From Alopecurus myosuroides (lineage: Eukaryota; Streptophyta; Magnoliopsida; Poales; Poaceae): 64,000 bases of DNA. Positions 47,103 through 60,174 of the stretch are shown one piece after another; the stretch's first letter is position 1, and each line of letters begins with the position of its first letter. The notes below the pieces were generated by a model. It saw only the letters and a list, made by a program, of their open reading frames with translations, made no database searches and was not told the DNA's origin. The position numbers and the translations under genes are program-made. The DNA is taken from positions 58,202,825 to 58,266,824 of the forward strand of contig CM054061.1 of NCBI GenBank assembly GCA_028641055.1, in the 5' to 3' direction.

Positions 47103-48701
47103 TGTTGCTGGCAGAGTTAAATCCTTTCTCTGCGTTGATGGGAACCCCAAGAGGAAGGTGTGATGAGCACAGCGGTAGGAATTTTCCCCTTAGTTAAGAA
47201 CCAGTTTATCAATCCAGTAGGAGAAATAGAATCTTTGGAAGGTTGATGCACTTACGGTGGTGATGGCGCTTCACCGGTGTCAGCAACAACGTGGAACCTG
47301 CACACAACACAACCAAAATACTTTTCCCTAACGGTACAATGAGGTTTTCAATCTCACCGGTCTTGCTGAAAACAAAGATTAGACGTATAGTGTGGAAAAA
47401 CAGTGTATGCTTGCAGAAAGTAGAGAGAGCAGGAAATTATTGTGGTTTGTTTAATAGTGTGGAAAATAGACCGGGGTTCGTAGTTTCACTAGTGGTGTCT
47501 CTCCATAAAAGATAACATGATGGGTGAACAAATTACAGCTGGGCAATTGACAAATAGAGGTTGCACCGTAGTGCACAATATGACATGAAGATTACTATGC
47601 TATTTAGTGCGGGCATTACAACAAGATACATAGACCGACATCCATCTGCATCAATGACTAATAATCCACCCTCAGGTTATCATACGAACCCCCTTAGGTA
47701 TTAAGTTGCAAGCCACAGATAATTGCATTAAACAAAGTGTGTAATGTAAGCAATGATTATGCACGTGGGCACTCTCACCGCTGTTTCTCCTTAATGGCAA
47801 CAACACATCCTCCCCCTTCACGTTTCTGTCACTCGAGCAAGGCAAACAAGGAGGCATGAACCCACTATCGAGCATAAATACTCCCTCTTAGAGTCACTAG
47901 CAACTACTTGGCCAGAATAATCACTAGCAATGGAGAGCATGCAAGATCACAAATAACATATGCAAATAAAGACTATAATCAACTTGGCATAAGGTCGATA
48001 TTCATCGGATCCCAGCAAACACAGCACAGAGAATAACATAAGATCAATCTCGATCATGATAGGCAGCTCACGAGATCTAAACATGGAGGCATATGAGGAG
48101 AATACAACCATCTAGCTACAGCTACGAACCCGTATTCCAAGGATGAACTACTCACGCATCACTCCGGAGGCAGGCATGGTGATGAAGAGGCCTCTGGTGA
48201 TGATCTGCTCTCCGGCAGGTGCCGGAAACAGCTTCAGAACCCCACTGATGTGGGGTTTACGGTGACGGCGGCTGCGGAACTTTTTCGGGAATTTTGATCA
48301 GGTGTTTAGGGTTTTCCATCCGGGGGGCTTAAATTGGCGAAAGGGCAAAGGCGGTGGCGCTCCAGGGGGGCCACACCTATAGCTGGCGCGGCCAGGGGGC
48401 ACGCCACCCTATGGTGTGGCCCCCCTGCTGCCCCTCTCCGGGTGATCTTCGGTCTTCTGGATGCTTCCGGGGAAAATAGGACTTCCGGGCTTCGAATTTT
48501 CCAATTTCGAGAATATTTCTAGAACAACTTTTCTTAAACTAAAAAACAGCAGAAACCAGGTAACTAGCTCTGTGGCATCTTGTTAATAGGTTAGTACGGA
48601 AAATCGATAAAAAATGACATGAAGAAGGGAGAAAACATGTAGCAATTGGGATAATATCATCATGGAGCGTCAGAAATTAGGGATACGTTTATGACGTATC
48701 A
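47103..48701 (-). repeat. 3' LTR of minus-strand gypsy
   Basis: Matches 53747-55349. On the plus strand it begins TGTTGCTGGCAGAG and ends GACGTATCA. Confidence 0.9.
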
Positions 48702-51434
48702 AGTATCCCCAAGCTTAGTTCCTACTCGTCCTCGAGTAGGTAAACGATAAAACAATAATTTCTGAGGTGACATGCTACCAGCGTAAACTTGATCAATCTA
48801 ATGTAAAAGCATATGTACGCTGAGATCATAAACCTTTAAACACAGGCCTGATAAATAAAACTTTAATAATAAAGCAAAGAAATTACTTTGCATCACGAAA
48901 AGTAACTCAAATAAAGGATCATGAATAATAATGCAAAGAAAGGTAAACGTTTGTTTCAGGTATAGAGAAACCATGGCAAAGTGATATTTCGATAGTCCTT
49001 AAGAGTGTGGCAAAACATAAATGCCACGACACCTTCAAAGTTCAAGAGGAAGACTAGAGAAAATAATATCACATCATGAAGTAATTATTGGTGTTTATGG
49101 GACAAATGCACATAGAACTCAGAATGGCAAAAATTCTCTCTCAACTGTGCATAAAGTTAGAAGATGGAGACTCAACATAAAAGTAAAAGAAAGGCCCTCC
49201 GCCGAGGGAAGTAGGGATCACTCATGTGCTAGAGCTTTTATTTTATTAAACAGAGGTATTAAAAGTTTTACACTCCTCCCATCCATCTTTCACAAACCAT
49301 GGCTAACCGAATCCTCGGGTGCCTGCCAACAATCACATACTGTGAAGGAGTGTCTATATTTTGGGAGATGTATGCTAATGTCAACGAATGGTAAATAAAA
49401 AATACAGTACGTCACCGGTCAACTGGATTCACAAGAGCTGATCCCATGGTGAAGGACGCAACTGGTGTAGAAGGTCATCCCTCTTTCTATTTTGTTTACA
49501 CAATTATGCTTTGACTGATAAATCAGATGCAAAAATAGTGAAGAGAATTTGTATGCATTAATTTGGGGCTGGGCACCCCGCAGCGAGCTCTTCTATCATT
49601 TGGATAAGCGGATGAAGCCACTAGTCTAGGGTGTGAAATCCAATCAACAAGTGAGATAAAGATTCTCTATTTACGTCCTCATGAGCAAACACAAGAACAT
49701 AAAGCAGGAGTAATTTTGAAGGTTTTAAAGGTAACACATGAGCAATTTACTTTGGAATGGAAGTTAAATACCACATGTAGGTAGGTATGGTGGACACAAT
49801 GGAAAAAACTTTGGTTTAAGGGAGTTTGGATGCACGAGTAGAGCTCATACTCAGTACAGGTGGAGGCTAACAAAAGACTGGGAGTGACAAATCAAGAGAG
49901 CGTAAGAGCCATAATCATGCATAGCGACATAATCATCATTAATTAAAACATAAGAAGTATCACAAGTTCAAAAACTAAGTGTTCATGGAGGCTATTCGTG
50001 ACTGGTTTGTAGTCATAAACATGGTGTGAGCATACGCCAAGTCAACCAAATAAAACATTCAAAAGAGAATACCATATATTGATGCTTTACTATGACAAGA
50101 ACAACTCATGAATCTTTCAATACATACTAAACACTCTCAGCAATTTGAGGCTAATCATGCTACTCATTAACCAGAAGGCTTTAAAACTAAAATAACATTT
50201 ATCATGGCATGAAAAATTCCTAGCCACAGTCTATACAAGCTTCTACTAGTACTGTTATAGATTCTACTTCAAGCAGCAGTTTTTCTTTTGTTTCTCCCAA
50301 CAATCACCATACAAAACATGCTTTAACAAAAATAATATTTATGATACAGCAAGAAAACATGAGAGTACTCACATAACACTACTAAAACTAACAGTTCTAA
50401 TAAGAGATGCATGCAAAACAGGAGCTGAATAAACGCAGCAGCTAGACAGAGATTAAGAATACAACGTATTCTCATGAAAAAGCAGAGCGTGTCACTCTCC
50501 AATAAAAGAATTCTGGGGTCCAACCAAGCTTAGTATGAAAGTAAAAACAAACTGAAAGCAAAATAAAAAGAAAACGGAAAACAAAAAATAAAAGACGCTC
50601 CAAGCAAAGCACATAAGATGCGACCGATTAAAAATGAAATTTCACTAGAAGTGACCTGATAATTTGTTGATGAAGAAGGGAATGCATTGGGCAACCCCAA
50701 GATTAGAAGCTTGAGTATTCTTGGAATTTTCTTGGATGTACCACCGGGGCATACCCAAGCTTAGGCTTTTCACTCTTCTTCTTCACATCATATCATCCTC
50801 TCCTCTTAACCCTTGAAAACTTTCTTCACATCAAAATTCTCATAATCTTCATTAGCAACGTTAATGCAATTGAAATAATAAATCCACATGGTTCAGTTTC
50901 AACACAAGTCTAACACTCCAAAACACATTATATACTGTCACAACTTCTTGAAAACCCCGTTTTCTCAAAAGAACACCAAAGGAAAGATATTAAGATGCAA
51001 ATACGATAAATGGCAGAAATGTGTCAAAACAGAACAACAGGTAAAGATCGATTTTTTCGAAACTCTTCTGTTGCTCAAATCAAAAGGTGGTCTTATAAGA
51101 AATTTTGAGGAATTAGCTGAGGAATAAGAAAAAAAAAATTCAGATCATTTTGATCTTCTAGGATTTTATACGATATTTTACGGTGGACAGCAGAAATCTG
51201 TTTTCTGCGCAGAAATCCGAAAACCAACTCCAACTTTCCACTAGTGGATTTACTTGGCTCAAAAAAAACACAAAAGAAAAGATACAGAGGGGTTTATAAG
51301 TAAATATAAAACACACAGGTGAAAGCACACCAAAGAAAACAAAGGAAAACTGAAAGAAAACAGAGAAATAAAACGGGTTGTCTCCCGGTTGCGCTTTTCT
51401 TTAAATCCTTTTAACTAGGCATAGAAAAATCAAC
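48702..51434 (-). other. Non-coding 3' region of minus-strand gypsy
   Basis: 2.7 kb between the protease ORF and the 3' LTR with no RT, RNase H or integrase motif. Parts match the 3' region of the plus-strand gypsy, for example about 49560-49840 with about 62260-62520 in opposite orientation, showing common ancestry. Confidence 0.75.
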
Positions 51435-53521
51435 TCAAGTATTTTCAAGTGAAGAAGCATCAACATCATATTTTGCTCTAATAATAGAGTGAAAGGGTAG
51501 ATTCATCTTCTTTCTAGGAAAGTGTTCCAAACCTTCCTTGAGGGGAAGTTGATATTTAATACTCCCCGCTTTGATATCAATGATAGCACCAACAGTTCTA
51601 AGAAAAGGTCTTCCCAAAACAATAGGACAAAAAGCATTGCATTCAATGTTCATAACAACAAAATAAACAGGGGCAAGGTTATTATTAACCATAATAAGAA
51701 TATCATGCATTCTACCAAGAGGTTTCTTCTTAGCATTATCAGCAAGATGAACATCCAAATAACAGTGTTCCAACGGTGGCAAATCAAGCATATCATAGAG
51801 CTTTTGAGGCATAACAGAGATACTAGCACCAAGATCACACAAAGAATTGCAATCAAAATCATTTGATTTTATCTTAATGATAGGCTCCCAACCATCATCT
51901 AATTTTCTAGGGATAGATGTCTCAAGTTTCAACTTTTCTTCCCTAACTTTCATGAGAGCATTGGTAATATGTTTAGTAAAGGCCATGTTCATGGCACTAG
52001 CATTGGGACTTCTAGCAAGATTTTGTAGAAACATAATAACTTTAGAGATATTGCAATCCTCAAAATCAATATTATTATCATCTAAAGTAATGGAACCATT
52101 ATTTCCCACATCTCTAAAAATTTCAGCACTTTTATCAGAAGTATTTTCAGCAGTTTTAGGCAATTTAGCACGTTTCACCAAAGGAGTAGGGACTTTATTA
52201 ACACCAACTAATTTGCCATTGATAGTAGGAGGTTTACTAGCACTTGGAACTTCAGTTTTACTAGTTGTTATGATAGTACAAACTCTAGCAATATTATTCT
52301 TTTTAGCCAGTTCATCTTCTCTTTCCCACCTAGCACGTAATTCAGCCATCAATCTAACATTATTGTCTATTTGAACTTGGATGGCATTGAAAGTTTTATT
52401 TTGTTTAACATCTTGTGGCAAAACCTTCAGTTTTAGAAAATCAACATCAATAGCAAAGCTATCTACTTTAGAGGCAAGAACATCTATTTTACCAAGCTTT
52501 TCCTCAACAGATTTATTAAAAGCAGCTTGTGTGCTAATAAATTCTTTAAGCATGTTTTCAATATCAGAGGTAGAGATTTTATTACTAGTGTAGTAGTTGC
52601 CATAAGAATTACCATAGCCATTATTAGGAGGATAAGGTTTATAATTGTTTCCACCAAAATTGTTTCTATAAGTATTGTTGTTAAAATTATTATTTCTAAT
52701 AAAGTTCACATCAACATGCTCTTCTTGAGCAACCAAAGAGGCTAAAGGAACATTATTAGGATAAAATTGAGCTTTACCATTAACAAGCATAGACGTAATA
52801 GCATCAAGGCTTTCACTTAAAGAGGAGGTTTCCTCAACAAAATTTACCTTCTTACCTTGTGGAGCTCTCTCAGTGTGCCACTCTGAATAATTTATCATCA
52901 TATCATCAAGAAGCTTTATTGCATTGCCCAAAGTGATGGGCATAAAGGTACCCCCAACAGCTGAATCCAATAGGCTCCTTGAGGAAAATTCAGACCTGCA
53001 TAAAAGGTTTGTATAATCATCCAAGTAGTCAGTCGATGAGTGGTACAACTCTTCATCACAGTTTTCATTCTTTCCCAATCTTTAGCAAAATAATCATTAT
53101 CAAATTGTTTAACATTCATTATGTCACTTCTCAGGGATATAATCTTAGCAGGAGGATAATATTTTCCAATGAAAGCATCTTTACACTTAGTCCATGAATC
53201 AATACTATTTCAAGGCAAAGATACCAACCATTCTTTAGCTCTTCCTCTCAAAGAGAAAGGAAATAATTTCAGTTTAATAATATCTCCATGCACATGTTTA
53301 TATTTTTGCATGTCACATAGTTCATCAAAATTATTAACGTGGGCAGACGCATCATCAGTACTAATACCAGAAAATTGTTCTTTCATCACAACATTTAATA
53401 AAGCAGGTTTAATCTCATAGAAAGCAGCAGTAGGAGCAGGTGGAGCAATAGGTGTGCAAATAAAATCATTGTTGTTTGTGCTTGTGAAGTCACACAACTT
53501 AGTATTCTGAGAGGAACTCAT
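51435..53521 (-). pseudogene. Athila-like gag-protease, frameshifted
   Basis: Translation would begin at 53521 (MSSSQNTKLCDFTST). The first 103 codons carry a retrotransposon gag domain (FPFSLRGRAKEWLVSLP) and end in TGA at about 53210. After a frame change, a 547-codon frame runs from 53078 to 51435. It holds an Asn/Tyr-rich stretch, a coiled region (NMLKEFISTQAAFNKSVEEK) and an aspartic protease with CDLGASISVMP and CPIVLGRPFLRTVGAIID. No RT follows. The protease active site is present, but the gag is interrupted by at least one stop and one frameshift, so a full protein is not expected. Confidence 0.88.
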
Positions 53522-53718
53522 TTTAGAAGAATAAAAGCAAGAATAAATAATAGCTATGAAGTAATCTAATTTTTTTGTGTGTTTTTGATATAGAGAAATA
53601 AACTAATTTTTTTGTGTTTTTGATATAGAGAAATAAAAACAAGAAAAAATAAAAACAAGATAATAAACAAAATAAAGAGATTGAGACTGAGAGACTCCCC
53701 TTGCCAGAAGACTTCTTT

Positions 53719-53737
53719 CTCCCCGGCAACGGCGCCA
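53719..53737 (-). other. Primer-binding site of minus-strand gypsy
   Basis: Minus-strand TGGCGCCGTTGCCGGGGAG, the tRNA-Asp-type site common in cereal gypsy elements, lies about ten bases inside the 5' LTR. Confidence 0.85.
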
Positions 53738-53746
53738 GAAAATCCT

Positions 53747-55349
53747 TGTTACTGGCAGAGTTAAATCCTTTCTCTGCGTTGTTGGGAACCCCAAGAGGAA
53801 GGTGTGATGAGCACAGCGGTAGGAGTTTTCCCGTTAGTTAAGAACCAGGGTTATCAATCCAGTAGGAGAAAGAGAATCTTCGGAAGGTTGACGCCACTGA
53901 CGGTGCTGCTGGCGCTTCACCGGTGTCAGCAACAACGTGGAACCTGCACACAACACAACCAAAATACTTTGCCCCAACGGTACAATGAGGTTGTCAATCT
54001 CACCGGTCTTGCTGAAAACAAAGATTAGACGTATAGTGTGGAAAAATAGTGTATGCTTGCAGAAAGTAGAGAGAGCAGGAAATTGTTGTGGTTTGTTTAA
54101 CAGTGTGAAAAATGGATCGTGGTTCGTAGTTTCACTAGTGGTGTCTCTCCATAAAAGATAGCATCATGGGTGAACAAATTACAGGTGCGAAATTGACAAA
54201 TAAAGGTTGCACCGTAGTGCACAATATGACATGAAGATTACTATGCTATTTAGTGTGGGCATTACACCAAGATACATAGACAGACATCCATCTGCATCTA
54301 TGACTAATAATCCACCCTCAGGTTATCATCCGAACCCCCTCGGGTATTAAGTTACAAGCAACAGATAATTGCATTAAACAAAGTGTGTAATGTAAGCAAT
54401 GATTATGCACGCGGCCACTCTCACTGTTTTTTTCTCCCTAATGTCAACAACACATCCTCCCCCTTCACGTTTCTTGCACTCGAGCAAGGCAACAAGGAGG
54501 CATGAACCCACTGTCGAGTATAAATATTCCCTCTTGGAGTCACTAGCAACTACCTGGCCAAAATAACCACTAGCAATGGAGAGCATGCAAGATCACAAAT
54601 AACATATGCAAATAAAGACTATAATGAACTTAGCATAAGGACAATATTCATTGGATGCCAGCAAACACAGCACATAGAATTACATAAGATCAATCTCGAT
54701 CATGATAGGCAGCTCACGAGACTTAAACATGGAGGCATATGAGGAGAAGACAACCATATAGCTACAGCAACGAACCCGTAGTCCAAGGATGAACTACTCA
54801 CGCATCACTCCGGAGGCAGGCATGGTGATGAAGAGGCCTCTGGTGATGATCTCCTCTCCGGCAGGGTGCCTGAAACTGCTTCAGAACCCCCCTGATCTGG
54901 GGTTGACAGTGACGGCGGTTGCGGAACTTTTTCGGGGATTTTGATCAGGTGTTTAGGGTTTTCCATCCGGGGGGCTTAAATAGGCAAAAGGGCGAAGGCG
55001 GTGGCGCTCCAGGGGCCCCACACCTATAGTTGGCGCGCCCACGGGGGGCGCGCCACCCTATGGTGTGCCCCCCTGCTCCCCCTCTCTGGCTCCTTTTCGT
55101 TCTTCTGGATGCTTCCGGGCAAAATAGGACTTCCGGGCTTCGAAATTTCCAATTCCGAAAATATTTCCAGAACAACTTTTTTGAAACTAAAAAACAGCAG
55201 AAAACAGGGAACTAGCTCTATGGCATCTTGTTAATAGGTTAGTCCGGAAAATCAATAAAAAATGACATAAAGAAGGGAGAAAACATGTAGCAATTGGCAT
55301 AATACCATCATGGAGCATCAGAAATTAGGGATACGTTTATGACGTATCA
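53747..55349 (-). repeat. 5' LTR of minus-strand gypsy
   Basis: About 1.6 kb, paired with 47103-48701, with several percent divergence by eye. Confidence 0.9.
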
Positions 55350-56449
55350 AGCCCCCCTCGGACTCCCCTTTCGACTACAAATATCCTTCAACCCTAAAAC
55401 GCGAGGTGGTTCGATAGTTTTCCAAAAAGAAGTCCGTAGCTCCGCCGCCACCCCGAACCTCGATTCGGGAATCAGAAGTTCCTGTTCTGGCACCTTGTCG
55501 GCACGAGGAATTGGAGCAGATGATCGCCATCATCATCACCAACGCCTCTCCATCGACCATCCATGTTTCCCCCATCCATGTGTGAGTAATTCCCCCGTTG
55601 TAGGATGAAGGGGATGGTAGGGATTAGATGAGATCGTTCATGTAATAATGTCGTGATTGTTAGGGTATAGTGCCTAGTATCCTGTTTTAGTGCTATTGAC
55701 ATTGTTGCAACTTGTTATGCTTAATGCTTGCCACTTTGGGCCCGAGTGCCATGATCTCAGATCTGAACATGTTATTGAATCATGATAATAATTATTGTTT
55801 CTTGATCATACCTGCAAGTTGTTTACACATATTGTTGTCTGGAACCCGAGGCCCCGAAGTGACAGAAATTGGGACAACCGGAGGGGATGGCTGTGATGCG
55901 AGGATCACATATGTTCACGGAGTGTTAATGCTTTTCTCCGATGTTCTATTAAAAGGAACACCTTAATTACCAGTAATTCCCTTGAGGCCCCGCTGAAAAC
56001 GGGCTGGTAGGACAAAAGATGTTGCGCAAGTTCTCATTGCGAGCACGCATGACTATTGACGGAACACATGCCTATGGTTACTTAGTGCTTGGATGCTTTA
56101 TCTTATTTATCTGCAATGCCCATGACTGGATTATTATATGAACTATCTTATCCATGCAACGCCCGTTCATCCATCCCTATGCCTACAGTATTTCATCCCG
56201 ATGTTTACTTCAAACACTACTGCTACTATTTTCATCCCACTCCTGCTATTATTTCACTACTACTGCTACTATAAAAATGTTACTACTGATAAACCACTGC
56301 GAACAAAAGTACTTTCAGGTTGAGGTGAATTGAAAACTCACTTGTTAAGGCTCACAAATATTCTTTGGCTCCCCTTGTGTCGAATCAATACATTTGGGTT
56401 TTTACTTCCCTCGAAGACTGTTGCGATCCCCTATACTTGTGGGTCATCA
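55350..56449 (+). repeat. 5' LTR of plus-strand gypsy, right part
   Basis: It continues 47102 and is collinear with 63524-64000. It ends CTTGTGGGTCATCA just before the primer-binding site. Confidence 0.85.
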
Positions 56450-56460
56450 AGACTATTTTC

Positions 56461-56479
56461 TGGCGCCGTTGTCGGGGAG
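56461..56479 (+). other. Primer-binding site of plus-strand gypsy
   Basis: TGGCGCCGTTGTCGGGGAG, tRNA-Asp type, about eleven bases after the LTR. Confidence 0.85.
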
Positions 56480-56635
56480 CATAGCTTTATATGCGATCTC
56501 ACCGGAGAGTATTATTATCTATTGCCATCATTCATCGTGGGTAAGACTCGTGATGGAAAGTTTCCTATATTACCATCCACTACAATAAGAGGTAGAACTC
56601 TGAACACCTCTGTTGCTCTTGATTCACTGTCTATT

Positions 56636-59210
56636 ATGAGTAAGTTGCTTACAACACAACATGCTACACATGCTACTTCTGCTGAATCTGAAAATACTTC
56701 TGATACCTTTGATGATGCTTCTACTGTTCTTGATGAGAGTGGTTCTCTCGGTCCTTTCTTAGATGCTATTATTGCTAAAGCTAAAAATATTGCAAACACT
56801 GAAACTCCTGATAAAAATCCTGTTACTCCTGCTATCTGACCTAAGCTTATAGAGAATCCTAGTGATGATTTTGATGATTCCTATATTTATCTTAATGATG
56901 ATCTTATTGATGAAAATACATGCTATGAAGGATAAACATGATGTTATGAGTCTTATTGAAAGTCGTGTTGTTAAATATAAATTATCTCCTGATGCTAGGT
57001 TTGCCACTTCTCCTATTAATATTAAGGATAAGGATTATGATTTCTCTCTTGATTTGTCTTATATATCTATTGTTGAGAAAGAACCTTTTTGTGGTACTGA
57101 AAATGAAAGTGCTATGAAACAAATGAATGAGCTCTCCTCTCTGACTAGTTTGTTCTCTCATGATCTTAAGAAACGTAGTTATGTTGTTACTAAAATATTC
57201 CCTTTCTCATTAAAAGATGAAGCTAAAACTTGGTTTAACAATTTGTCTCCGGGATCTATTGATATTCCTATTGGTTTGGTTAATGCTTTCTTTCAGAAAT
57301 ATTTTCCTGCTAGTGCTCAACATGCTGCTCTACAAAATATATTTAATTTCAAGCAATTAAAAGGAGAGAAATTGCATGTATCTTGGGCAAGGTTCTGTTC
57401 TTTAGTTAGGGCTACACCTGGGCATAAGCTAGAAAATAATAAAATTCTTGATATATTCTATAATGGACTAACCGTTAAATCTAGGACGTACCTGGATAGT
57501 TGTGTTGGTTGTGTTTTTAGGCAAAGAACTCCAGAAGAAGCTGAGGAATTAATGGCTAAAATAAGCCAAAATCATGATGATTGGACTATAATTGAGCCTG
57601 AGCCGACCCCTACTCTAGTATCAACACCAACACCAACACCCAAGAAGAGGGGAATGACTGAATTAAATGATGAAGTGATGAGAGAAGCCAAGAAATCCCT
57701 TAAAGAGAGGGGTATTAAATCCGAAGATGTGAAGAATCTTCCACCTATAGAAGAAATATGTAAGCCAATCCCTCACTCATCCACCATTGAGGTACACTCT
57801 CTCCAATATTTTGATAGTAGAGATATTCCCTATAATAAACCTCCTGATCAATGTTTAGATGAATTTGATAATTATGTTATCAAACAAGATAATTTTAATA
57901 TGAGAGTGCAAAATCACCTTATGGAAAACTCTAGAGATATTGATAATTTGCATGGTATTATAGAAAGAACCTCTAATGATGTTAAAATGCTTGTTAAACA
58001 TTTTCAAATGGGTCAAACTCAAATAGATCAACTTGCTAAAGTGTAAAAAGATTTGCTAGTTAATGCTTCTAAAGATAAACATGATTATGAAATAAGAACT
58101 AGAAGTGGTATTACTACACAAGATCATTTATATCCTGAGGGACATCCTAAAAGAATTGAACAAGATTCTCAGCAAACTAATGATAATGTTATTCATACTA
58201 AGAAGAAAAAGAAGAAGAAACATAAAACTGCTGTAGAATCCTCTGAGCTTGCTAAAGATCCTAAAAGTATATCTATTTCTGATGTTGAAACTGAAAGTGG
58301 TATTGAAAAGAATGATGCTTCCGATAAAGAAGAACCTGTAGCTGAACCTGAAAAGCAAACTAAAACTGCAAAGTATACTAAGGAAGATTTCATTGCTAAT
58401 AAACATGGTAATGAGAGAGAACCTTGGGTACAAAAACCAATGCCTTTTCCTAATAAGAAACACAAATCTAAAGAAGAAAAACACTATAACAAGTTTTGTG
58501 AATGGATGAAACCTTTGTTCTTGCAAATTCCTTTAACTCATGCTATTTAATTGCCTCCTTATGCAAAATATATGAAAGATATTGTCTCTAACAAAAGGAA
58601 GATTCCTAATGAGGAAATTTCCACTATGCTTGCTAATTACTCTTTTAATGGAAAGTTTCCTGAGAAGCTTGGAGATCCTGGTATACCAACTATTCCATGT
58701 TCTATTAAAAATAATTATGTTAGAACTGCTTTGTGTGATTTAGGAATTGGAGTTAGTGTCATGTCTTTTACTCTCTATAAAAGACCCCTCCTAGAAAAAT
58801 TGATACCAACTGATATATCTTTGCAAATGGCTGATAAGTCTGCTGCTATGCCTGTGGGTATATGTGAGGATGTTCCTGTTCAAGTTGCTAATAATTGTCT
58901 GATATTAACTGACTTTATTGTGTTGGAAATTCCTCAAGATGATAATATGTCTATTATTCTTGGAAGACCTTTTCTTAATACTGCAGGGGCTGTTATTGAT
59001 TGCAATCAAGGAAACGTTACTTTTAATGTTAATGATAAAGAGCACACTGTTTATTTTCCAAAGAAGATTGATAGAAAATATGGTCTAAATTCCATTGAAA
59101 ATATTGAGACCATCAAGATTGGAGAATTTTATTGTCCCATTCCAGCACCACCAAAAGAATATGAAATTATTATGATCGGTACTATGACTATCAAGGTTGA
59201 GGTAACATAA
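56636..59210 (+). pseudogene. Athila-like gag-protease, multiply interrupted
   Basis: Likely start ATG 56636 (MSKLLTTQHATHATS). The frame meets TGA at 56837-56839, shifts frame near 56930, then runs in one frame with TAA stops at 58044-58046 and 58548-58550 to TAA at 59210. The gag domain lies in the second segment (FPFSLKDEAKTWFNNLSPGS, FFQKYFPASAQ). A Lys-rich linker follows, then an aspartic protease with CDLGIGVSVMS in place of the usual DxGA, and MSIILGRPFLNTAGAVID. No RT, RNase H or integrase follows. At least three stops and one frameshift make it non-functional. Confidence 0.88.
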
Positions 59211-60174
59211 TTATCTAGTGAGAAACAAAGTTTTGTTTCATATAAAATTATTTTGGTAGCAAGACTTAATCACCCTTGTTAACAAAATGATTTTGCATGA
59301 GGAGGACAATGTTTTCACTATGTTTTCACCTTCCCATTTATGTTTTCACCATGTTTACTTCTGTTATTACATTGCTACTTGAGTACAATCATGTTTTCCA
59401 CCATCCTTATGCATGTTTTCCTGATGTTTTCACCCTTATTACTGAGGTTATGCATGTTTTCACCACCCATACTTTTGTTTTCACCACTACCACCTTTGTT
59501 TTCTTTGGATATTCTTTCATAAGAGTGTCATAGAACCTCTATAGTGCTAGTTTTGGTTTTGTTTTCCACCTTTTCACTTTCGTTTTCCCGGTGTTTATTA
59601 ATTATTAAAATTCTAGAAATACCTCAAAAATAAAGTTTCTCGAAAAATTTCAGAAAAATTATAATAAATTTTTACGTCAAAAAATGAGGCACAAAGCCAC
59701 CTGGGAGGCCCCAGGGGGACCCACCAGTCATGCACACCACAGGGTGGCGCGGCCAGCCCCCTGGTGGCGCTAGCACATGTTGTGGGCCCCCCTGGCCCTC
59801 CTCTTACTCTCTCCACTGCCAAAGTCTTCTCTCTCAACTCCCAAACTGAAAACATTTCCAGGAACCCGTGTTCTTGCTGTTCTTCCTCTGGATTTTCGAT
59901 CTCCTTCTTCAGCCTATCATTTGTGCTGATATTTGGGGTGTTTGATCTCCGGTATGTGACTCCTCCGACGATACAAGTAGATTTTTGTTTAGTGAAGTAT
60001 TTCTTGAGTATTTTGGTACTGCAGGTGACAGCTTATGTGAGTGTGCATGCTTGATTTGAGTAGAAATAATATAGTTTTGATGTATGTTTAGCTCTCATAT
60101 AAGTCCCTATGGTAGTTTCCACCTTATAGTTGCTTGAAATTAATTTTTGTGATGATTGTTGAAAAATTTCAGAG
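59211..60174 (+). other. Spacer with TGTTTTCACC repeats and GC-rich leader
   Basis: This lies where pol would be expected. 59310-59510 is a degenerate array of TGTTTTCACC-like units. From about 59640 a GC-rich stretch and then a TC-rich, leader-like stretch lead into the next ORF. Confidence 0.6.

Larger units (their letters stand above)
47103..55349 (-). mobile_element. Complete Athila-like gypsy element, minus strand
   Basis: 8247 bp, inserted in the 5' LTR of the plus-strand gypsy. LTRs of about 1.6 kb at 53747-55349 (5') and 47103-48701 (3'). Minus-strand primer-binding site of tRNA-Asp type (53719-53737). Purine-rich AAGCTTGGGGATACT precedes the 3' LTR. Target sites AGCCA (47098-47102) and AGCCC (55350-55354) differ at one base. 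Codes only for gag-protease, broken. LTR divergence of several percent makes it older than the LARD and copia insertions. Confidence 0.9.
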
